NCBI RefSeq assembly: GCF_021398715.1
Contig: NZ_CP090347.1
Location: 3,162,001-3,226,000 of the forward strand
DNA from: Microbacterium binotii
GTDB lineage: Bacteria > Actinomycetota > Actinomycetes > Actinomycetales > Microbacteriaceae
DNA: 64,000 nucleotides
Direction of reading: 5' to 3'
Every line of letters starts with the position of its first letter. Positions within the stretch are counted from its first letter, which is position 1. The position numbers were made by a program, and so were the translations under genes. Below the pieces are notes generated by a model. That model made no database searches. It saw nothing but the letters and a program-made list of their open reading frames with translations, and was not told the origin of the DNA. Of the stretch, positions 17,123 through 26,275 are shown in pieces.

Positions 17123-18505
17123 GTGCCCGACATGTCCGACTCGCCTGTCCCGGCCCCCGCGGAAGCTGCGGCGGCATCCGTCGCCGGCACCCCCGCCCCC
17201 GAACGCACCCGCCGCGGGCCGGTGATCGCGTGGGGCCTGTGGGACTGGGGATCGGCGGCGTTCAACGCGGTCGCCACAACCTTCGTGTTCACGGTGTACC
17301 TGACCAGCAGCTCGTTCGGGAGCACGGCCGAGACCTCGGCGGCCATGTCGTTCGCCCTCGCCGCGGCCGGCATCGTCGTGCTGCTCACGGCCCCGGTCAC
17401 CGGTCAGCGCTCGGACGTGTCGGCGCACCGCAAGCGCTGGCTCGCCATCAACACGGCCGTGGTCGTGCTGATGCTCGCTCTCATGTCGCTCGTCGCCCCC
17501 GACCCGGCGTTTCTCTGGCTCGGCCTCGCGCTGCTCGCGATCGGCACGGTGTTCTTCGAGCTCGCATCCGTCAACTACAACGCGATGCTCGCGCAGGTGT
17601 CGACGCCGAAGACCGTCGGCAAGGTGTCGGGCTTCGGCTGGGGTATGGGCTACCTCGGCGGCATCGTGCTGCTGCTCATCGTCTACTTCGGCTTCATCAG
17701 CCCCGACGTCGGGCTATTCGGCGTGACGAGCGAGAACGGCTGGGCCGTGCGCGTGTCGATGATCGTCGCCGCGGTGTGGTTCGGGCTGTCCGCGATCCCG
17801 GTGTTGATCGCCGTGCCCGAGAACAGGGTCCTGCGTCCGATCGAGACAGAGCGGGTGGGCGTGTTCGCGTCGTACGGGCTGCTCTTCCGCAACATCGCGA
17901 AGCTGTGGCGGGAGAGCCGCCACACGGTGTACTTCCTGTTCTCCAGCGCGGTGTTCCGCGACGGCCTGACGGGCGTCTTCACCTACGGCGGCGTGCTGGC
18001 GGCGGGCACCTTCGGCTTCAGCCCCGGCGAGGTCATCATCTTCGCCATCGCGGCGAACGTCGTCGCCGGCCTCGCGACGATCGCCTCCGGCCCCCTCGAC
18101 GACCGCTTCGGCCCGAAGCCGCTGATCCTGGTCGCGCTCATCGGACTCATCGTCAGCGGCTCGTGCATCTTCATCTTCCACGCCGGCGGCGCGGGCATGT
18201 TCTGGGTGTTCGGCCTGATCCTGTGCCTGTTCGTCGGGCCGGCGCAGTCCGCATCCCGCACCTTCCTCGCCCGGCTCATCCCGCCCGGGCGCGAGGGTGA
18301 GGTCTTCGGCCTCTACGCCACGACCGGCCGCGCCGCGGTGTTCCTGGCACCCAGCGCGTTCGGACTGTTCGTGGTCATCGGCGGCGAGCAGTACTGGGGG
18401 ATCCTCGGCATCGTGCTGGTGCTGGCCATCGGCCTCGCGATGCTCATCCCGGTGCGCGCCGCATCCCGCCGCCTCACCGCTTCTTCCTCGTCACCCGCCC
18501 CCTAG
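17123..18505 (+). CDS. MFS transporter of the UMF1/Atg22-like family
   Basis: A 460-residue membrane protein with about 12 TM segments. The opening WGLWDWGSAAFNAVATTFVF is the hallmark of the UMF1 family (TC 2.A.1.24), whose vacuolar relative Atg22 exports amino acids. A charged loop after TM2 (GQRSDVSAHRKRW) and the TFLARLIPPGREGEVFGLYATTGR block are typical MFS cytosolic loops. The bacterial substrate is unknown. It starts at GTG with GAGAGG 7 nt upstream (an ATG lies three codons on). It is divergent from dnaK and ends one base before a structured repeat. Confidence 0.85.
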   Translation: MPDMSDSPVPAPAEAAAASVAGTPAPERTRRGPVIAWGLWDWGSAAFNAVATTFVFTVYLTSSSFGSTAETSAAMSFALAAAGIVVLLTAPVTGQRSDVSAHRKRWLAINTAVVVLMLALMSLVAPDPAFLWLGLALLAIGTVFFELASVNYNAMLAQVSTPKTVGKVSGFGWGMGYLGGIVLLLIVYFGFISPDVGLFGVTSENGWAVRVSMIVAAVWFGLSAIPVLIAVPENRVLRPIETERVGVFASYGLLFRNIAKLWRESRHTVYFLFSSAVFRDGLTGVFTYGGVLAAGTFGFSPGEVIIFAIAANVVAGLATIASGPLDDRFGPKPLILVALIGLIVSGSCIFIFHAGGAGMFWVFGLILCLFVGPAQSASRTFLARLIPPGREGEVFGLYATTGRAAVFLAPSAFGLFVVIGGEQYWGILGIVLVLAIGLAMLIPVRAASRRLTASSSSPAP

Positions 18506-18637
18506 ACCGCGAGACTGCATCTTTCGCACGAGATCACGGGTAAATCCAGTGATCTCGTCATGGAAATGGGCCCACGCGCCCCGAGGCTCCGCGTCCGCGT
18601 CGCGGGCGTGGAGAGGGCGTGGGGACAGTCTCGCGGT
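18506..18637. repeat. 132-bp intergenic element with 12-bp terminal inverted repeats
   Basis: ACCGCGAGACTG at 18506-18517 returns as its exact reverse complement at 18626-18637. Inside are a 10-bp hairpin (18528-18558, arms ACGAGATCAC/GTGATCTCGT) and, from 18567, a GGGCCCAC...GAGGCTCC...GTGGAG module shared with the three copies after tRNA-Gly. It lies between convergent genes and may act as a bidirectional terminator or be a small non-autonomous element. Confidence 0.75.
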
Positions 18638-18650
18638 AGGGGGCTGCGGG

Positions 18651-19286
18651 TCAGCGCGTGGCGCGGGCCAGGTTGGCGCGCAACTCCTCGGCGTTCTGGC
18701 GCACGACGTAGGCGGGCTGGTCCCGCTCGACGCGCCAGCTCTCGGCCAGCGGACCGGTCGAGACCGTGTCGTAGCCGAACTCGTCGTAGAGGGCGGTGAT
18801 GAAGGCGAGACCCTCGTCCGTGTCGGCCGCCGTCGCCAGCGCTCGGCGGTTCTCAGTTCCGGCGGGGGTGCCGTCGGTGTTGATCTGGGCGGCCATGATG
18901 TGGTTGAAGCCCTTCACCACGGTGGATGCGGGCAGCCGCTCCTGCAGCATCTCGCTGGTCGTGGTCCGCTTGTCCTCGAGCGCCTGGATGCGGCCGTCCC
19001 GCTCCCAGTAGTAGTTGTTCGTGTCGACGACGATCTTGCCCGCGAGCTCCGCGACCGGCAGCTGGTCGATGGCCTTCAGCGGCACGGTGACGACGGCCCA
19101 CTCGCCGAAGGCGGCCGCATCCGCTGCCGTGGCGGCATGCGCCTTCGGGCCGAGCTCCGCCACGAGGCCTGCCAGCGTCTCGGGCCCGCGGGAGTTGGCG
19201 ATCGCCACCTCGTATCCGCGGTCGACGAGGCCCTTCGCGAGGGCCGATCCGATGTGTCCTGCTCCGATGATTCCGACGCGTGTCAT
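18651..19286 (-). CDS. F420-dependent-NADP-reductase-like NAD(P)-binding oxidoreductase
   Basis: A 211-residue Rossmann protein. GIIGAGHIGSALAKGL at 5-20 is the dinucleotide fold, and SRGP at 33-36 fits NADP phosphate binding. It belongs to the NADP_oxidoreductase/F420-dependent NADP reductase family (DTNNYYWERDGR and KGFNHI are the conserved internal blocks). The physiological substrate is unknown; many relatives are loosely named NADPH-dependent F420 reductases. It lies downstream of the BCCT-GNAT pair with a 38-nt gap and may be co-transcribed with them. No clear Shine-Dalgarno was found. Confidence 0.75.
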   Translation of the reverse strand: MTRVGIIGAGHIGSALAKGLVDRGYEVAIANSRGPETLAGLVAELGPKAHAATAADAAAFGEWAVVTVPLKAIDQLPVAELAGKIVVDTNNYYWERDGRIQALEDKRTTTSEMLQERLPASTVVKGFNHIMAAQINTDGTPAGTENRRALATAADTDEGLAFITALYDEFGYDTVSTGPLAESWRVERDQPAYVVRQNAEELRANLARATR

Positions 19287-19324
19287 GAAGAAGGAGAACG
19301 CGGACGGATGCGGCGCATTCCCGC

Positions 19325-19783
19325 TCAGTCGGCGATCCGCCGCATCGGCACGTGGGGGATGCCGTCCTCGTGGAAACGTTCGCCGTCGACGGTGAACCCG
19401 AAGCGCGCGTACCAGGGCGCGAGGTGCTCCTGCGCGTCGAGGACGATCGCCGCACCGGGCCAGCGCTCCCCCGCGCGCAGCACGGCACGCGTCATCAGCT
19501 CGGCAGCCACGCCCCGCCCACGGGCGGCCTCGGCCGTCGCCACGCGCCCGATGCGTGCGTGACCCGTGTGTTCGTCGTGCAGCAGGCGGAGGGTCGCAAC
19601 GACCTCACCCTGCTGCTCGGCCCAGAACAGCTCCGCATCCGGCTCGAGGTCGCGCCCGTCGAGCTCGGGGTACGCCGCGGCCTGCTCGACCACGAACACC
19701 GTGACGCGCAGCCACATCAATCGATACAGGGTCTCGGCGGGGACGTCCGAGAGACGGGCGGCGCGGTAGGAGAGCTCTGTCAC
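19325..19783 (-). CDS. ElaA-like GNAT acetyltransferase
   Basis: A 152-residue GNAT protein. The acetyl-CoA loop is RVATAEAARGRGVAAELM (about 80-97), preceded by the ElaA-type start (LYRLMWLRVTVFVVEQAAAYPELDGRD). The C-terminal block APWYARFGFTVDGERFHEDGIPHVPM is also typical of ElaA. The acceptor substrate is unknown. It starts at GTG overlapping the BCCT stop as GTGA, so it is translationally coupled to an osmolyte transporter. Confidence 0.85.
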   Translation of the reverse strand: MTELSYRAARLSDVPAETLYRLMWLRVTVFVVEQAAAYPELDGRDLEPDAELFWAEQQGEVVATLRLLHDEHTGHARIGRVATAEAARGRGVAAELMTRAVLRAGERWPGAAIVLDAQEHLAPWYARFGFTVDGERFHEDGIPHVPMRRIAD

Positions 19784-21453
19784 TCCTTCACGTTAGTGCG
19801 GGGGCGCCGCATCCAGGCCGGCATACGCAGCCCGCCCTCGTTCTCCTGCTCGACCTCGAGACCGTAGTGGTCGCCGATCTGCTCGAGCAGCTGTGCGCGT
19901 TGCGCCCGGTCGTACACCCGCCTCTCGCGCTGGAAAGCGACGATCGTCGCCCAGCACATGAGAAGCATCACGACGCTGAAGGGCAGCGCGATGAGGATGG
20001 CGGCGGACTGGAGTGCCGTGAGGCCGCCGGCGATCAGCAGTGCGATGGCGAGCACGGCGGTGGCGAGGGTGAAGAACACGCGCACCCAGCGCTTCGGCTC
20101 GGGGTTGCCGCCGGTCGCGAGCATCGCCATGACGAGCGCCCCCGAGTCCGCGGAGGTGACGAAGAAGATGGCGATCAGCACGATCGCACCGATCGTCAGC
20201 ACGGGAGTGCCGGGCAGGAACTCGAACAGGCGGAACAGGGCGCCCTGCAGATCGACCTCACCGTCGGAGAGCATCGAGCCCGGGTTGTGCAGCTCCTGGT
20301 ACAGCCCCGACCCGCCGAGCACGGCGAACCACAGGATGCCGACGAGGGTGGGCACCAGCAGCACGCCCATCACGAACTGACGCACCGTGCGGCCGCGGCT
20401 GACGCGCGCGATGAAGACGCCCACGAACGGAGCCCACGCGATCCACCAGCCCCAATAGAACGAGGTCCACGCCGCCTGCCACTCCTCGCCCGCGGTGCCC
20501 TGGAAGGCACTGACCGTGAAGCTGAGGCCGACGTAGTTCTGCAGGTAGGCGCCGATCGACTGCACCCACTCGCGCAGGAGGTACTCGGTCTGCCCGAACA
20601 CCAGGACGAACACGAGCAGGACCCCTGCGAGGATCAGGTTGGCGCTCGAGAGCCACTTCATGCCCTTGGTCACGCCGGACAGCACCGAGAAGAGCACGAA
20701 CACGGTGATGACGGCGATGATCAGCACGTTCATGAGCGTGTCGGGCTCGGGCAGGCCGGTCGCCTGCAGCCCGGAGCCGATCTGCAGCACGCCGAGGCCG
20801 AGCGAGGTCGCGACGCCGAAGATCGTGCCGCACAGCGCGATCGCGTCGATGGCGTTGCCCCACCCGCCGCGCACGCGGCGCCCGAGCAGGGGCTCCAGCG
20901 CCCAGCGGATGGAGATGGGGCGCCCGCGGCGGTGGATCGCGTATGCGAGGGCGAGCCCGACGACGACGTAGATCGCCCAGGCCTGCACGCCCCAGTGCAG
21001 GTACGTCTGGGTGAGCGCGCCCTGCGCGAGTTGCTCCGGCGTCCCGGTCACACCGGGGCGGGGGTCGACGTAGTGGCTGAGCGGCTCGCTCACCCCGTAG
21101 AACACGAGGCCGATGCCCATTCCGGCCGCGAACAGGAGCGAGAACCAGGCGCCGATCGAGAACTCGGGCTCGTCGGTGTCCTTGCCCAGCTTGATGTCAC
21201 CGAAGCGGCTGAAGCCCATGAACAGGGCGAAGGCCACGAAGAACGCCGCGATCAGCACGTAGTACCAGTTGAAGGTGTTCACGATGCCGGTCTGGATGGT
21301 GCCGAAGAACACCTCCGCCGCATCCGGGAAGATGATCGCGAATGCTGCGGCGATCAAGACGACGGATGCGGCGGGCCAGAAGACCCACCGGGCGATTCCT
21401 CGCGTGGGCGCGGATGCGGGCGGGGTGGCCGATTCGGGTGCGGTTGTCACCAC
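19780..21453 (-). CDS. BCCT-family glycine betaine/choline/carnitine transporter
   Basis: About 557 residues with 12 TM helices. The conserved BCCT substrate-binding stretch of tryptophans is visible (HWGVQAWAIYVVVG early, and TSFYWGWWIAWAPFVGVFIARVSRGRT in the TM8 region), as is the GMGIGLVFYGVSEP block. It imports quaternary-ammonium osmolytes by Na+ or H+ symport across the cell membrane. The C-terminal tail after 515 is basic and then acidic, the region that senses osmotic stress in BetP. The GTG GTG start (21453 or 21450) follows GGTGGGG. Specificity cannot be set by eye. Confidence 0.9.
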   Translation of the reverse strand: MVTTAPESATPPASAPTRGIARWVFWPAASVVLIAAAFAIIFPDAAEVFFGTIQTGIVNTFNWYYVLIAAFFVAFALFMGFSRFGDIKLGKDTDEPEFSIGAWFSLLFAAGMGIGLVFYGVSEPLSHYVDPRPGVTGTPEQLAQGALTQTYLHWGVQAWAIYVVVGLALAYAIHRRGRPISIRWALEPLLGRRVRGGWGNAIDAIALCGTIFGVATSLGLGVLQIGSGLQATGLPEPDTLMNVLIIAVITVFVLFSVLSGVTKGMKWLSSANLILAGVLLVFVLVFGQTEYLLREWVQSIGAYLQNYVGLSFTVSAFQGTAGEEWQAAWTSFYWGWWIAWAPFVGVFIARVSRGRTVRQFVMGVLLVPTLVGILWFAVLGGSGLYQELHNPGSMLSDGEVDLQGALFRLFEFLPGTPVLTIGAIVLIAIFFVTSADSGALVMAMLATGGNPEPKRWVRVFFTLATAVLAIALLIAGGLTALQSAAILIALPFSVVMLLMCWATIVAFQRERRVYDRAQRAQLLEQIGDHYGLEVEQENEGGLRMPAWMRRPRTNVKE

Positions 21454-21526
21454 CCCACCGTAGACAAGAGGCGCGAGACGCCCCCTCGCCTCTTGTGCCT
21501 CGCGGCGCCGCGAGGTAGTGGCGGCG

Positions 21527-22708
21527 TCAGTCGCGGGATGCGGGCAGCTGGAACCATGCGGTGGTTCCGCCGCCCTCCCGCGGCTTGATGCCGATCGAAC
21601 CGCCGTGGGCCTGCACGATGCGACGGCAGGTGGAGAGGCCGATTCCGGTGCCCTCGACCTCAGTGTTCGCGCGGACGAGGGGGTCGAAGACGCGCTCGAC
21701 GTCGGCGGGGTCGATGCCGGGGCCGCGATCGCCAACCTCGATGCGCCACCCGTCCGGCGTGCGCTGCGCGCGCAGGTCGACGCGAGGATCCGTCCCGCCG
21801 AACTTCAGCGCGTTGGACACGAGGTTCTGCAGCACCGCGCGCAGCTGGGTGGCGTCGCCCGCCACGACGGGGAGCTCGCCGATCGTGATGCGCGGATCGC
21901 CGTCGGTGACGCCCAGGTCGGCACGCACGTCGTGCGCGAGCGCGCCGAGGTCGGTCGGGGCGAGGTTCAGCACTCCGCCCAGACGCGCGAACGCGAGGAT
22001 GTCGCGGATCATCTCCTGCATCCGGGACGTGCCGCGGATGCCGGTGGCGACCCAGTTCTCCACGGACGGCGGAACCTTCAGCTCATCCTCGAACTGCTCC
22101 TGCAGCAGGTGCAGCGACATCGTGACGGAGGTGAGGGGCCCGGCGAGGTCGTGGCTGATCTGACCGGCGAACGCGGACAGGTGATCGTTCGAGCGACGCA
22201 GCTCGTCGCGCAGCTCATCCGCGCGCTGGAGGACTGTGTGCAGGTAGCGCGTGCGCCGTTCGAGCTCGAGGATGTCGACGATCCGCGCGGCGAGCACGGC
22301 GAGCAACGCCGTGCGGTGCTCGTCGATCTCGCGGGGCACGGTGTCGAAGACGCACAGTGTGCCGATGGTCTCCCCCGCGAGCACGAGCGGATGGTTGGCG
22401 TAGAAGCGGACGGACCCCAGGTCGCCCGTCACGAACGGGTTCGAGCGGTAGCGCGGATCCGCGCTCGCGTCCGCGACGGCGACGGGCTGCCCCAGGTGCA
22501 GATTGAGCGCGCACATCGAGTCCTCGCGGCGGCAGATGTCCGCATCGAACCCGACGGCGGCGAGCTGATGCTGCGCGTCGTCGGTGATGATGTTGATCGT
22601 CGCCATCGGGACCTCGGCGACGAAGGCGGCGAGCTCGACCACCGAGCGCAGCGCGTCGGGAGGGCTTCCCAGCACGTCGTACTCCGAGATCACTTCCTGC
22701 ACAGTCAT
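21527..22708 (-). CDS. Orphan GAF-domain sensor histidine kinase
   Basis: A 393-residue soluble kinase. An N-terminal GAF domain (about 15-150, with CRREDSMCALNL and VRFYANHPLV) may bind a small ligand or chromophore. The HisKA helix has the phosphoacceptor His186 in ISHDLAGPL. The HATPase domain has N-box NLVSNALKFG, G1 DRGPGI (327-332) and G2 GTGIGL (353-358). No TM helix or adjacent response regulator is present. The ATG follows GGGAGA. It lies divergent from the lysyltransferase-like gene. The signal and partner are unknown. Confidence 0.88.
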   Translation of the reverse strand: MTVQEVISEYDVLGSPPDALRSVVELAAFVAEVPMATINIITDDAQHQLAAVGFDADICRREDSMCALNLHLGQPVAVADASADPRYRSNPFVTGDLGSVRFYANHPLVLAGETIGTLCVFDTVPREIDEHRTALLAVLAARIVDILELERRTRYLHTVLQRADELRDELRRSNDHLSAFAGQISHDLAGPLTSVTMSLHLLQEQFEDELKVPPSVENWVATGIRGTSRMQEMIRDILAFARLGGVLNLAPTDLGALAHDVRADLGVTDGDPRITIGELPVVAGDATQLRAVLQNLVSNALKFGGTDPRVDLRAQRTPDGWRIEVGDRGPGIDPADVERVFDPLVRANTEVEGTGIGLSTCRRIVQAHGGSIGIKPREGGGTTAWFQLPASRD

Positions 22709-22814
22709 CGTGTCGTCTCCCGGCCCCGTGGTCGCGTTTCTCGATCCAGGTTAGGGCTCTCTCCAGAACTGTGGCGCGCAGAGGTTCGAAAGGTCCTCCT
22801 GCGACAATGACGCC

Positions 22815-25364
22815 ATGTCCACGGCTCCACCCGCATCCGTCTCGGAATCTCCTCTGAGCAGGATGCGGGGCATCGCCGTGGCGGTGGCCGCGTGGCTGCG
22901 GCGGCATCCGTTCACGACCGCGCTGCTTCTGGTGATGCTGGTGACGGGCGTCGCGCAGATCGTCATCACCTCTCCCCCGGATGCGGACACGGGCCTGCTC
23001 CCGCCGTGGAACGACTCGTTCGACGACTTCCGCTGGTGGTCGGCGATCACCCCCATGTTCGTCACGGGCTCCGTCCCGGAGCTGCTGACGACGCTGGTGC
23101 TCGCGACCATCGTGGTGGGTCAGGCCGAACGGGTCATGGGCACGGCTCGGGCGGCGATCGCCTATGTCGTCGGCGGCGTGCTCGTCACCTCGGTCTCGAT
23201 CGCGGTGGGGCTGCTCGAGGAGCACTTCCTGGCCTTCCTGCCGCTCAACGACGTCTTCTTCTTCACGCTGACCCCGCTGGCCGCGATCGTGTGCACCGCG
23301 ATGGCGGCGAGCTGTTTCATCGGGGCTCTCTGGCGACGGCGGGTACGCCTCGCATCCCTTCTCGCCGTCTGCGTGCTCTTTCTCTACCGCGGCGATGCCG
23401 ACAGCCTCTTCATCCTCGTGGCGCTGCCGGTCGGACTCGGCGTGGGCTTCCTGCTCGGCGGGCGACGGGCGAAGACCCTGGTCGTGCGCAGCTCGCACCA
23501 CGAGATCCGCGTGCTGCTCGCGTCCCTCGTGGCCGTGGGCGGCATCGGACCCGTCATCGCGACGTGGTTCGGGTCCGGCACGGGCCTGCTGTCGTTCTAC
23601 GGGTTCCTCAGCATCGATCCCGTCGTCGTGGTCGACGGCACGACGTGCGCGTTCGGCTCCGCGGTCGACTGCCCGTCCGAGTACACGACGGCGGCCGAGG
23701 TGTTCCCCGCCGCGGGCTGGATCGCGCTGCTGCCGATGATCATCGCGCTGATCGCGGCCTGGGGCATCCTCCGCGGCCGGCGGGCGGCGCTGTGGATCGC
23801 GGTCGTGCTCAACGCGGCCGTGTTCGGCTGGATCATCGTGCAGTGGATCACGCTGCAGCCCGAGACGGTGGCCGACATCGCCGCGTATCAGGGGACGGAT
23901 GCGGAGACCTACGTCTGGCAGACGATCTCCGGCGCCCTGCTGGCCGCTGTCGCGCCGCTCGGCACGACGATCGCACTGCTGGTGTTCCGACGGCATCTCC
24001 GCGTGACCTCGAGCCCCGCCGCGCGGCGACGCTACCTCGTGGTGCTGGGAACCGCGACGGTGCTCACCGCGCTCATCGCGACCGCGGGACAGGTGCTGAC
24101 GCGCGAGGGCCACGATCCGGTGATCGATCTCGGCGACATCCTGCTCGCTCTGCCGCTGCGCTTCATCCCTCCGACGCTGCTGCCGCCCGACGTCGTCTCG
24201 TTCGTGCCGGAGACCTTCGAGGCGCGCATCTTCTGGTACCTGCCGCCCGCGATCTTCTGGGCCGGGGCGGTACTTGCGACGGCGTACTTGATCTTCGCGC
24301 CCGCGGCCGTCGGCGAGCGGGACGACCGCATCCGTGCGCGCGAGCTGCTGCGCGCGGGCGGCGGGGACTCGTTCAGCTTCATGTCGACCTGGCCCGGCAA
24401 CTCCTACTGGTTCTCGCCCGACGGCACCGCCGCGATCGCGTATCAGGTTCACCACAACGTCGCCGTCACGGTGGGCGGACCGTTCGGCCCGGCGTTCGCG
24501 GACGTGCGGGTGTTCGAGCAGTTCGCGGCGTTCTGCGGCGACAACGGCTGGCGGCCGGTGTTCTACAGCGTGAGCGATGGGCCCAGCGCCGAGCTCGCGT
24601 CGCGGGGGTGGTACCGGCTGCGGATCGCCGAGGAGGCGCTGCTCGATGCGCAGGAGTGGACCCCGGCGGGCAAGAAGCGGCAGGACATCCGCACGGCGAC
24701 GAACAAGGCGGCGCGCGAGGGCGTGACGGCGGTGTGGACACGCTGGGCAGACCTCAGCATCGCGCAGCACCTGCAGCTGCGCACGCTGTCGGAGTCGTGG
24801 CTGGCCGACAAGGAGCTCCCCGAGATGGAGTTCACCCTCGGTGGGCTCGACCAGGTCGACGATCCGGATGTGCGCCTCATGCTCGCCATCGCCGAGGACG
24901 GCCGCATCGAGGCGATCACGAGCTGGCTGCCGTTGTACGGCCCCGAAGGACTCCGCGGCTACGTGCTGGATGTCATGCGTCGGCGGCACGAGGCGTTCAA
25001 CGGCGTGATGGAGTTCGTCATCGGCGCGGTGGTCGTGCAACTCAAGGAGGAGGGGCTGCAGACGCTGAGCCTGTCGGGTGCACCCCTGGCGTACACGGCC
25101 GAGGCGGGCGCGGAATCGGATGCGGTGCAGCGCATGCTCGATCTCGCGGGCTCGCTGCTGGAGCCGGGCTACGGGTTTCGCTCACTGCACAGCTTCAAGC
25201 GCAAGTTCCAGCCGGACTTCTCGCCCGTGTGGCTCGTGGTGGCCGATTCGGCGGCGCTGCCGGCGACGGGACTCGCGCTCGTACGGTGTTACCTGCCTCA
25301 GCTCACGCTGCGGCAGGCCGCGCGCATGGCGGCGACGCTCGGCCGCGACCGCACGCGAGGCTGA
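22815..25364 (+). CDS. MprF-like membrane protein: rhomboid-like TM region plus DUF2156 transferase
   Basis: An 849-residue protein. Residues 30-240 form a rhomboid-like helical bundle (WWSAITPMFV, GVLVTSVSIAVG), though no clear GxSx catalytic motif is seen. More TM segments follow to about 490. The C-terminal DUF2156 domain (about 520-830) resembles the lysyl-/alanyl-phosphatidylglycerol transferase domain of MprF/LysX (FSFMSTWPGNSYWFSPDG, GKKRQDIRTATNKAAREGV, SLHSFKRKFQPDF). It probably modifies membrane lipids with an aminoacyl group, giving cationic-peptide resistance. GACAAT lies 6 nt before the ATG with no Shine-Dalgarno, suggesting a leaderless start. Confidence 0.82.
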   Translation: MSTAPPASVSESPLSRMRGIAVAVAAWLRRHPFTTALLLVMLVTGVAQIVITSPPDADTGLLPPWNDSFDDFRWWSAITPMFVTGSVPELLTTLVLATIVVGQAERVMGTARAAIAYVVGGVLVTSVSIAVGLLEEHFLAFLPLNDVFFFTLTPLAAIVCTAMAASCFIGALWRRRVRLASLLAVCVLFLYRGDADSLFILVALPVGLGVGFLLGGRRAKTLVVRSSHHEIRVLLASLVAVGGIGPVIATWFGSGTGLLSFYGFLSIDPVVVVDGTTCAFGSAVDCPSEYTTAAEVFPAAGWIALLPMIIALIAAWGILRGRRAALWIAVVLNAAVFGWIIVQWITLQPETVADIAAYQGTDAETYVWQTISGALLAAVAPLGTTIALLVFRRHLRVTSSPAARRRYLVVLGTATVLTALIATAGQVLTREGHDPVIDLGDILLALPLRFIPPTLLPPDVVSFVPETFEARIFWYLPPAIFWAGAVLATAYLIFAPAAVGERDDRIRARELLRAGGGDSFSFMSTWPGNSYWFSPDGTAAIAYQVHHNVAVTVGGPFGPAFADVRVFEQFAAFCGDNGWRPVFYSVSDGPSAELASRGWYRLRIAEEALLDAQEWTPAGKKRQDIRTATNKAAREGVTAVWTRWADLSIAQHLQLRTLSESWLADKELPEMEFTLGGLDQVDDPDVRLMLAIAEDGRIEAITSWLPLYGPEGLRGYVLDVMRRRHEAFNGVMEFVIGAVVVQLKEEGLQTLSLSGAPLAYTAEAGAESDAVQRMLDLAGSLLEPGYGFRSLHSFKRKFQPDFSPVWLVVADSAALPATGLALVRCYLPQLTLRQAARMAATLGRDRTRG

Positions 25365-25370
25365 ACCGGG

Positions 25371-25976
25371 TCAGCTGCCGGCGGCTCCCGCATCCGTAAT
25401 TCCCACGTCGGTGACGTGGAAGTTGCGCGAGGAGCGGGATGCGGTCGGCCCGCGCTGGCCCTGGTAGCGGTTGCCGTAGGGGCCGGAGCCGTAGGCGTTC
25501 TCGGCGGGCGAGCTGAGGCGGAAGAAGCAGAGCTGGCCGATCTTCATGCCGGGCCACAGCTTGATCGGCAGGGTCGCGACGTTGGAGAGTTCGAGGGTCA
25601 CGTGTCCCGTGAAGCCGGGGTCGATGAAGCCTGCCGTGGAGTGGGTCAGTAGGCCGAGGCGTCCGAGCGAGGACTTGCCCTCGAGGCGGGCGGCGACGTC
25701 GTCCGGCAGGGTGACGCGCTCGAAGGTGGCGCCGAGCGCGAACTCGCCCGGATGAAGGATGAACGGCTCGTCGGGGCGCACCTCGATCAGCCGGGTGAGT
25801 TCGGGCTGGTCCTCGGCGGGGTCGATGAAGGGGTACTTGTGGTTGTCGAACAGGCGGAAGTACCTGTCGAGGCGCACGTCGACGCTGGAGGGCTGCACCA
25901 TCTCAGGATCGGAGGGCTCCAGCCCGATGCGTCCGTCGGCGAGTTCCTGCTTGATGTCGCGATCCGAGAGCAGCAC
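25371..25976 (-). CDS. dcd: dCTP deaminase
   Basis: A 201-residue deaminase of the dUTPase fold. [12 protein letters not shown] near 30, [24 protein letters not shown] (about 99-122) holding the catalytic region, and the C-terminal [11 protein letters not shown] nucleotide lid all fit Dcd. It converts dCTP to dUTP (or dUMP in bifunctional forms) for thymidylate synthesis. It starts at GTG with TAGGCT 6 nt upstream and no ribosome site, so it is leaderless. It ends 7 nt from the convergent lysyltransferase-like gene. Confidence 0.95.
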   Translation of the reverse strand: MLLSDRDIKQELADGRIGLEPSDPEMVQPSSVDVRLDRYFRLFDNHKYPFIDPAEDQPELTRLIEVRPDEPFILHPGEFALGATFERVTLPDDVAARLEGKSSLGRLGLLTHSTAGFIDPGFTGHVTLELSNVATLPIKLWPGMKIGQLCFFRLSSPAENAYGSGPYGNRYQGQRGPTASRSSRNFHVTDVGITDAGAAGS

Positions 25977-25982
25977 CAGCCC

Positions 25983-25988
25983 AGCCTA
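25983..25988 (-). promoter_or_regulatory. -10 hexamer TAGGCT of dcd
   Basis: TAGGCT ends 6 nt before the dcd GTG, predicting a leaderless transcript. No convincing -35 was found. Confidence 0.45.
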
Positions 25989-26003
25989 GCGAGCAATGCC
26001 CTT

Positions 26004-26012
26004 TGCTATGCT
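26004..26012 (+). promoter_or_regulatory. Extended -10 of tRNA-Gly
   Basis: TGCTATGCT (extended -10) lies 14 bp before the mature tRNA 5' end, a normal distance for a short 5' leader. Confidence 0.5.
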
Positions 26013-26026
26013 GGCCGCGTACCCCC

Positions 26027-26097
26027 GGGGCTGTAGTTCAATGGCAGAACTTCTGCTTCCCAAGCAGACAGCGCGGGTTCGATTCCCGTCAGCCCCT
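26027..26097 (+). tRNA. tRNA-Gly (anticodon CCC)
   Basis: The 71-nt sequence folds as a standard cloverleaf. Acceptor GGGGCTG pairs with CAGCCCC, the D arm is GTTC/GAAC, and the anticodon arm is TCTGC/GCAGA with loop TTCCCAA, giving CCC. The T arm is CGGG-TTCGATT-CCCG. CCA is not encoded. It reads the GGG glycine codon. It marks the left edge of the accessory island, and its 3' end is repeated twice downstream. Confidence 0.95.
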
Positions 26098-26101
26098 CAG
26101 A

Positions 26102-26142
26102 ATGCACGAAGCGGTCCGGCTTGTCCGGGCCGCTTCGTGCAT
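26102..26142 (+). terminator. 18-bp hairpin after tRNA-Gly, copy 1
   Basis: ATGCACGAAGCGGTCCGG pairs fully (one G-T wobble) with its partner around a 5-nt CTTGT loop, 4 nt after the tRNA. No strong U-run follows. It probably ends or processes the tRNA transcript. Confidence 0.65.
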
Positions 26143-26275
26143 CTATTGGTTGAGCGAATCGAACCCTTGGGTGGGCCCACGCCGCCAGAGGCTCCGCGCG
26201 CGGCGCAGCCGCGGGTGGAGAAGGCGGTGGGGACGATTCCCGTCAGCCCCTCTCTGTTTTCGTGTTTGCCGCGGG

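Noticed and set aside
22815..23560. Active rhomboid protease at the N-terminus of the lysyltransferase-like protein
   Set aside because: The helical layout is similar, but no GxSx motif with a matching His was seen.
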